NCBI RefSeq assembly: GCF_036327775.1
Contig: NZ_CP109598.1
Coordinates: forward strand, 1,674,001 to 1,738,000
From: Streptomyces sp. NBC_01498
GTDB taxonomy: Bacteria > Actinomycetota > Actinomycetes > Streptomycetales > Streptomycetaceae
Reading direction: 5' to 3'
DNA length: 64,000 bases
The position numbers and the translations under genes are program-made. Position 1 is the stretch's first letter. Every line of letters begins with the position of its first letter. Below are positions 61,216 through 64,000 of the stretch, in pieces. The notes below the pieces were generated by a model. The model did not search any database. It was not told the DNA's origin and worked only from the letters and a program-made list of their open reading frames with translations.

Positions 61216-61275
61216 CCCGGCCGTCCCCCGTTCCGGAGAATGATCATCGCCGGATCGGCGACCTGGGACGGCACC

Positions 61276-62289
61276 CTACCCGGCGGTACGACCGCCGGTC
61301 AGCCTCTTCCTGCGCCAGAACACCAGCGGCAGGGCGCCCGCGACACCGAGCACGGCCGGGGCCCCCGACGTCGCCACGGAGGCGGCGCTGAGACCCGGCT
61401 GGTCGAAGGTGTCGGGCACCGGCAGCGTCGACAGCCGGTCGAGCGGCCAGGCGATGACGATCGCCCGTCCGACGACCTCGTCCGTGGAGACGGTGCCCTG
61501 ACCGGGCAGTTCCTGGTGGTAGCGGGAGTCGAGCGAGTTCTGCCGGTGGTCGCCCATCACCCAGATCCGGCCGTCCGGGACCTTGATCGGTCCGAACGGC
61601 TCGTCGTCGCAGGAGGTGTTCCCGGGGAAGATGAACGACTTCTCGTCCAGTGCCTTCCCGTTGACCTGGACGGGGCCGCCCTTCACGCACTCCACCGTGT
61701 CGCCGCCGACCGCGACGACCCTCTTGATGAGGTCCTTCTCCTCCGAGGAGGGCATGAGGCCGATGAAGCTGAGGAACTTCTGCGCCACGTTGGGCTCGGG
61801 GGCCTGGGTGCTGTCGAGCCAGCCGCCCGGGTCGTGGAAGACGACGACCTCGCCGCGCTCGGGCTCCGACCCGAACCACGGGGTGAGTTTGTCCACGAGC
61901 ACACGGTCACCGCGTTGCAGGGTGTCCTGCATCGAGTCCGAGGGGATCGAGAACGCCTGGACCAGGAAGGTCTTGATCAGCAGGGCGAGCAGCAGGGCGA
62001 CGCCGATCAGCAGGGGCAGTTCCTTCCAGAACGAGCGCGGTTTCCTCTCGTCCGGCCCCCCGTCGTCCGTCCCGTCATCCGCCCCGTCGTAGTCCCGGGG
62101 CCCACCGGTCCCGGGTGCACCGTCCGGCCGCTCCACCGTGTGGCCTTTCATCTCCCCGGACGCGCCCGCGGATGGGGTCCCCGCGGCGAACCCGGCGGAA
62201 CCGACGGAAGGTTCCACGAGTTGCTCGGGCCTGTCCTCGGGCTCACCGTGTCCGGATCGTGCGCCGACGGCCAAATCCCCCACATCCAC
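61276..62289 (-). CDS. sipY: Type I signal peptidase (SipY-like)
   Basis: A 337-residue signal peptidase with a long, Gly/Asp-rich cytoplasmic N-terminus (about 1-85), a membrane anchor (about 91-112), catalytic serine in IPSDSMQDT, catalytic lysine in IKRVVAVGGD, and the GDHRQNSLDSRYH box. A C-terminal hydrophobic segment before WRRKRL is a second anchor. The GTG at 62289 is used (GGAG spaced 6 nt) and overlaps sipX by 47 nt; later ATGs (e.g. MKGHTVERP) are possible. In S. lividans SipY is the major peptidase, as I recall. Confidence 0.9.
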   Translation of the reverse strand: MDVGDLAVGARSGHGEPEDRPEQLVEPSVGSAGFAAGTPSAGASGEMKGHTVERPDGAPGTGGPRDYDGADDGTDDGGPDERKPRSFWKELPLLIGVALLLALLIKTFLVQAFSIPSDSMQDTLQRGDRVLVDKLTPWFGSEPERGEVVVFHDPGGWLDSTQAPEPNVAQKFLSFIGLMPSSEEKDLIKRVVAVGGDTVECVKGGPVQVNGKALDEKSFIFPGNTSCDDEPFGPIKVPDGRIWVMGDHRQNSLDSRYHQELPGQGTVSTDEVVGRAIVIAWPLDRLSTLPVPDTFDQPGLSAASVATSGAPAVLGVAGALPLVFWRRKRLTGGRTAG

Positions 62290-63247
62290 TCCTCACTCCG
62301 TGCAACTGCCCGCTCCGGAGACGGAGCAGGCCCACCACTCCCATAACGAGCGGGAGTTCCGCAGGGGTCGGGAGCAGGATCATTCCGTTCGGATCCTGGG
62401 AGGACACACTATTCGACGGGCCGAGCGCCGTGGTCGGTACGGCGCGCGCGTCCGGTACGGAGGCGTACGTCTCCGGCTCCTCCAGCCGCCGCCAGTGGCT
62501 GAACGGCCAGGCGATGACGACGGCCCGTCCGACCACCTCGCCCTCCGAGACGGTGCCGCGGAACTCCTCGTCGAGATGGAAGCGCGAGTCGGCCGAGTTG
62601 GACCGGTGGTCGCCCATCACGAAGATCCGCCCCGTCGGCACCTTCACCTGGAAGTCGAGCTTCGACGGGGGGTTGCCGGGGTTCAGGTACGGCTCCGTGA
62701 GCGGTACGCCGTTGACGACGACCCGCCCGTCCTGGTCGCAGCACTCGACGGTGTCGCCGCCCACCGCGACGACGCGTTTGATCAGGTCCTGCTCGTCCGC
62801 GGACGGCAGCAGTCCGATGAAGGTGAGGGCCTGCTTCACCTGCTTGACGACGATCGGGTCGTCCGGCGGCACCTCCGCCTCGTCCTGGAGCCAGCCGCCG
62901 GGGTCCTTGAACACGACGACGTCGCCGCGCTCGGGGCGGGAGCCGAACCAGGGCGTGAGCTTGTCCACCAGCACCCGGTCGTCGATCCGGATCGTCTGCT
63001 CCATGGAACCGGAGGGGATCACGAACGCCTGGACGAGGAAGGTCTTGAGCACCAGCGCGATCAACAGCGCCACGGTGATCAGCAGCGGAATCTCCGTCAT
63101 CGCGGAGCGGCGGCGGCGCCGTTTCACCCTGCGTGCGAGTTTGCGCCGCTCCGCGCGACCGGGCAGGGCGCGTCCTGACGTGGGTCTGGTGCCCGTCGGC
63201 AGCCGGGTGTCGCCCCGGTGGCCCCCGGGCCGGCCTCGGTTACCCAT
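62243..63247 (-). CDS. sipX: Type I signal peptidase (SipX-like)
   Basis: A 334-residue signal peptidase with an Arg-rich cytoplasmic N-terminus (about 1-50, RRRRR), a membrane anchor (near 52-70), the serine in IPSGSMEQT, lysine in IKRVVAVGGD and the GDHRSNSADSRFH box. A hydrophobic C-terminal segment (around GMILLPTPAELPLVMGVVGLL) is likely a second anchor. The ATG at 63247 overlaps the end of sipW by 8 nt, so the two are coupled. The extreme C-terminus is basic and overlaps the sipY start. Confidence 0.9.
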   Translation of the reverse strand: MGNRGRPGGHRGDTRLPTGTRPTSGRALPGRAERRKLARRVKRRRRRSAMTEIPLLITVALLIALVLKTFLVQAFVIPSGSMEQTIRIDDRVLVDKLTPWFGSRPERGDVVVFKDPGGWLQDEAEVPPDDPIVVKQVKQALTFIGLLPSADEQDLIKRVVAVGGDTVECCDQDGRVVVNGVPLTEPYLNPGNPPSKLDFQVKVPTGRIFVMGDHRSNSADSRFHLDEEFRGTVSEGEVVGRAVVIAWPFSHWRRLEEPETYASVPDARAVPTTALGPSNSVSSQDPNGMILLPTPAELPLVMGVVGLLRLRSGQLHGVRSGCGGFGRRRTIRTR

Positions 63248-63938
63248 GGGCGCCGTCCGGGCCTCGTACGTCCCGGAAGGCGTCGGTGGGCTCCCGGGAG
63301 GTCCAGTGGGCCGGCGGCCAGCCGATCCAGTCCACCCGTCCGACGACCTTGTCGAGGGGTACGGTGCCGCCGCCCGGCTCGCCCAAGTGGTCACGTGAGT
63401 CGCGGGAGTTGCTGCGGTGGTCGCCCATCATCCACAGCGTGCCGGAGGGGACGACGATGTCGAAGGGCACGCGGGAGGGCGAGTCGCCGACGTACAGGTA
63501 CCGCTCGTCGATCGCCCGGCCGTTCACCTCGACCCTGCCCTCCTCGTCGCAGCAGACCACCCGGTCGCCTCCCACGCCGATCACACGCTTCACGAAATCG
63601 GTCTCGGCGGGTTCGGCGAGACCGAGGGCCGCCGCCGCCCCGTGGGCGGCGGCGGCGAGGGGATTCTCCGGCGCCGGCTCCTGGACGAAGGATCCGGTGC
63701 CGTCGAAGACGACCACATCACCACGCTGCGGCTCGGTACCGAAACGGTACGCCAACTTGTTGACCAGAACCCGGTCCCCGACCTGGAGACCGGGCTTCAT
63801 GGAGCCGCTGGGGATCAGGAAGGGCTGCACGACGAAGGCGCTGAACAGCAGCAGAGCCGCCGTACCGAGGACGCCCAACATGAGGGCGCCGCGCCACGAA
63901 AGAGCACGAGGAAGTACCCCGGGTCCCGGTACGCGCAC
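63240..63938 (-). CDS. sipW: Type I signal peptidase (SipW-like)
   Basis: A 232-residue signal peptidase: one membrane anchor (about 18-40), catalytic serine in IPSGSMKPG, lysine in FVKRVIGVGGD and the GDHRSNSRDSRDH box. No C-terminal anchor, unlike its three neighbours. The GTG at 63938 starts it; the only alternative is the ATG at 63881, which begins almost at the membrane segment. It is first of the sipW-X-Y unit, and the upstream hairpin ends immediately before the start codon, so its ribosome binding site is within the hairpin arm. Confidence 0.9.
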   Translation of the reverse strand: MRVPGPGVLPRALSWRGALMLGVLGTAALLLFSAFVVQPFLIPSGSMKPGLQVGDRVLVNKLAYRFGTEPQRGDVVVFDGTGSFVQEPAPENPLAAAAHGAAAALGLAEPAETDFVKRVIGVGGDRVVCCDEEGRVEVNGRAIDERYLYVGDSPSRVPFDIVVPSGTLWMMGDHRSNSRDSRDHLGEPGGGTVPLDKVVGRVDWIGWPPAHWTSREPTDAFRDVRGPDGAHG

Positions 63939-63993
63939 GGAGCGCGACCCCTCATCCGTCCCTGTGGCGGGCGGTGATGAGGGGTCGCGCTCC
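63939..63993 (-). terminator. Large inverted repeat abutting sipW
   Basis: Perfect 18-bp arms GGAGCGCGACCCCTCATC and complement, separated by 19 nt. It is probably the terminator of the gene to the right (rplS is the expected neighbour), but it ends at the base before the sipW GTG and includes its GAGGGG Shine-Dalgarno. Confidence 0.75.
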
Positions 63994-64000
63994 GAGTGCT

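Noticed and set aside
1..64000. tRNA, rRNA, insertion sequences, prophage genes, secondary-metabolite core genes
   Set aside because: None recognised on reading both strands; all long non-coding stretches were accounted for by terminators, operators, the riboswitch or the repeat array.

Overview
This is a high-GC window in which strong codon bias opens long antisense reading frames opposite almost every gene. GTG starts, stop/start overlaps of the TGATG, ATGA and GTGA type, and genes such as whiG and a tandem signal-peptidase cluster place it in a Streptomyces chromosome core. The order (sip cluster - dprA/comM - whiG - rpsB-tsf-pyrH-frr-cdsA - rlmN ... gabT ... dxr-rseP-ispG-proS) matches my memory of the S. 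coelicolor SCO5593-SCO5699 interval. No tRNA, rRNA, CRISPR array, insertion sequence, phage or integrative element was seen.

Left end (0.3-8.8 kb, all minus): a dxr-rseP-ispG unit (MEP isoprenoid pathway plus a site-2 protease), two GNAT acetyltransferases and proS, with a lipoprotein gene upstream.

9-24 kb: secreted-polymer and GABA genes. A GH64 beta-1,3-glucanase sits behind a perfect LacI-type operator. A very-long-chain-type acyl-CoA dehydrogenase has a perfect 16-bp palindrome upstream. An aldehyde dehydrogenase, a PucR-type regulator, a membrane-anchored VirD4/FtsK-like ATPase and gabT follow. A PAP2 phosphatase and a GH18 chitinase (chiB-like) are convergent and overlap at their 3' ends. 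The chitinase promoter carries DasR/chitinase direct-repeat elements.

24-40 kb: polyamine uptake and catabolism. One minus-strand operon reads gamma-aminobutyraldehyde dehydrogenase - potD - potA - potB - potC - PuuB-like oxidase. A second locus has another aminobutyraldehyde dehydrogenase divergent from an Lrp/AsnC regulator and a putrescine-type class III aminotransferase. Together with gabT these could take putrescine to GABA and on towards succinate. Between them lie a NADAR-family gene, a DUF4190 membrane protein, an aminodeoxyfutalosine-deaminase-type gene (futalosine menaquinone route), a GDPD esterase and a four-copy tandem array of a roughly 100-bp hairpin-forming repeat.

40-47 kb: an atypical ABC ATPase/membrane protein pair, a LOG-like Rossmann protein, and a thiamine ABC transporter operon (thiB-thiP-thiQ) under a TPP riboswitch whose apparent output is a hairpin over the thiB ribosome binding site.

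47-64 kb (nearly all minus): rlmN; the conserved rpsB-tsf-pyrH-frr-cdsA translation/lipid operon with intergenic hairpins; a degenerate M23 peptidase-like gene; a TetR regulator; whiG; dprA, comM and yraN; a DUF2469 protein; a NUDIX hydrolase; and four tandem type I signal peptidase genes (sipZ, sipY, sipX, sipW). A large inverted repeat, probably the terminator of the gene beyond the right edge, abuts the sipW start.
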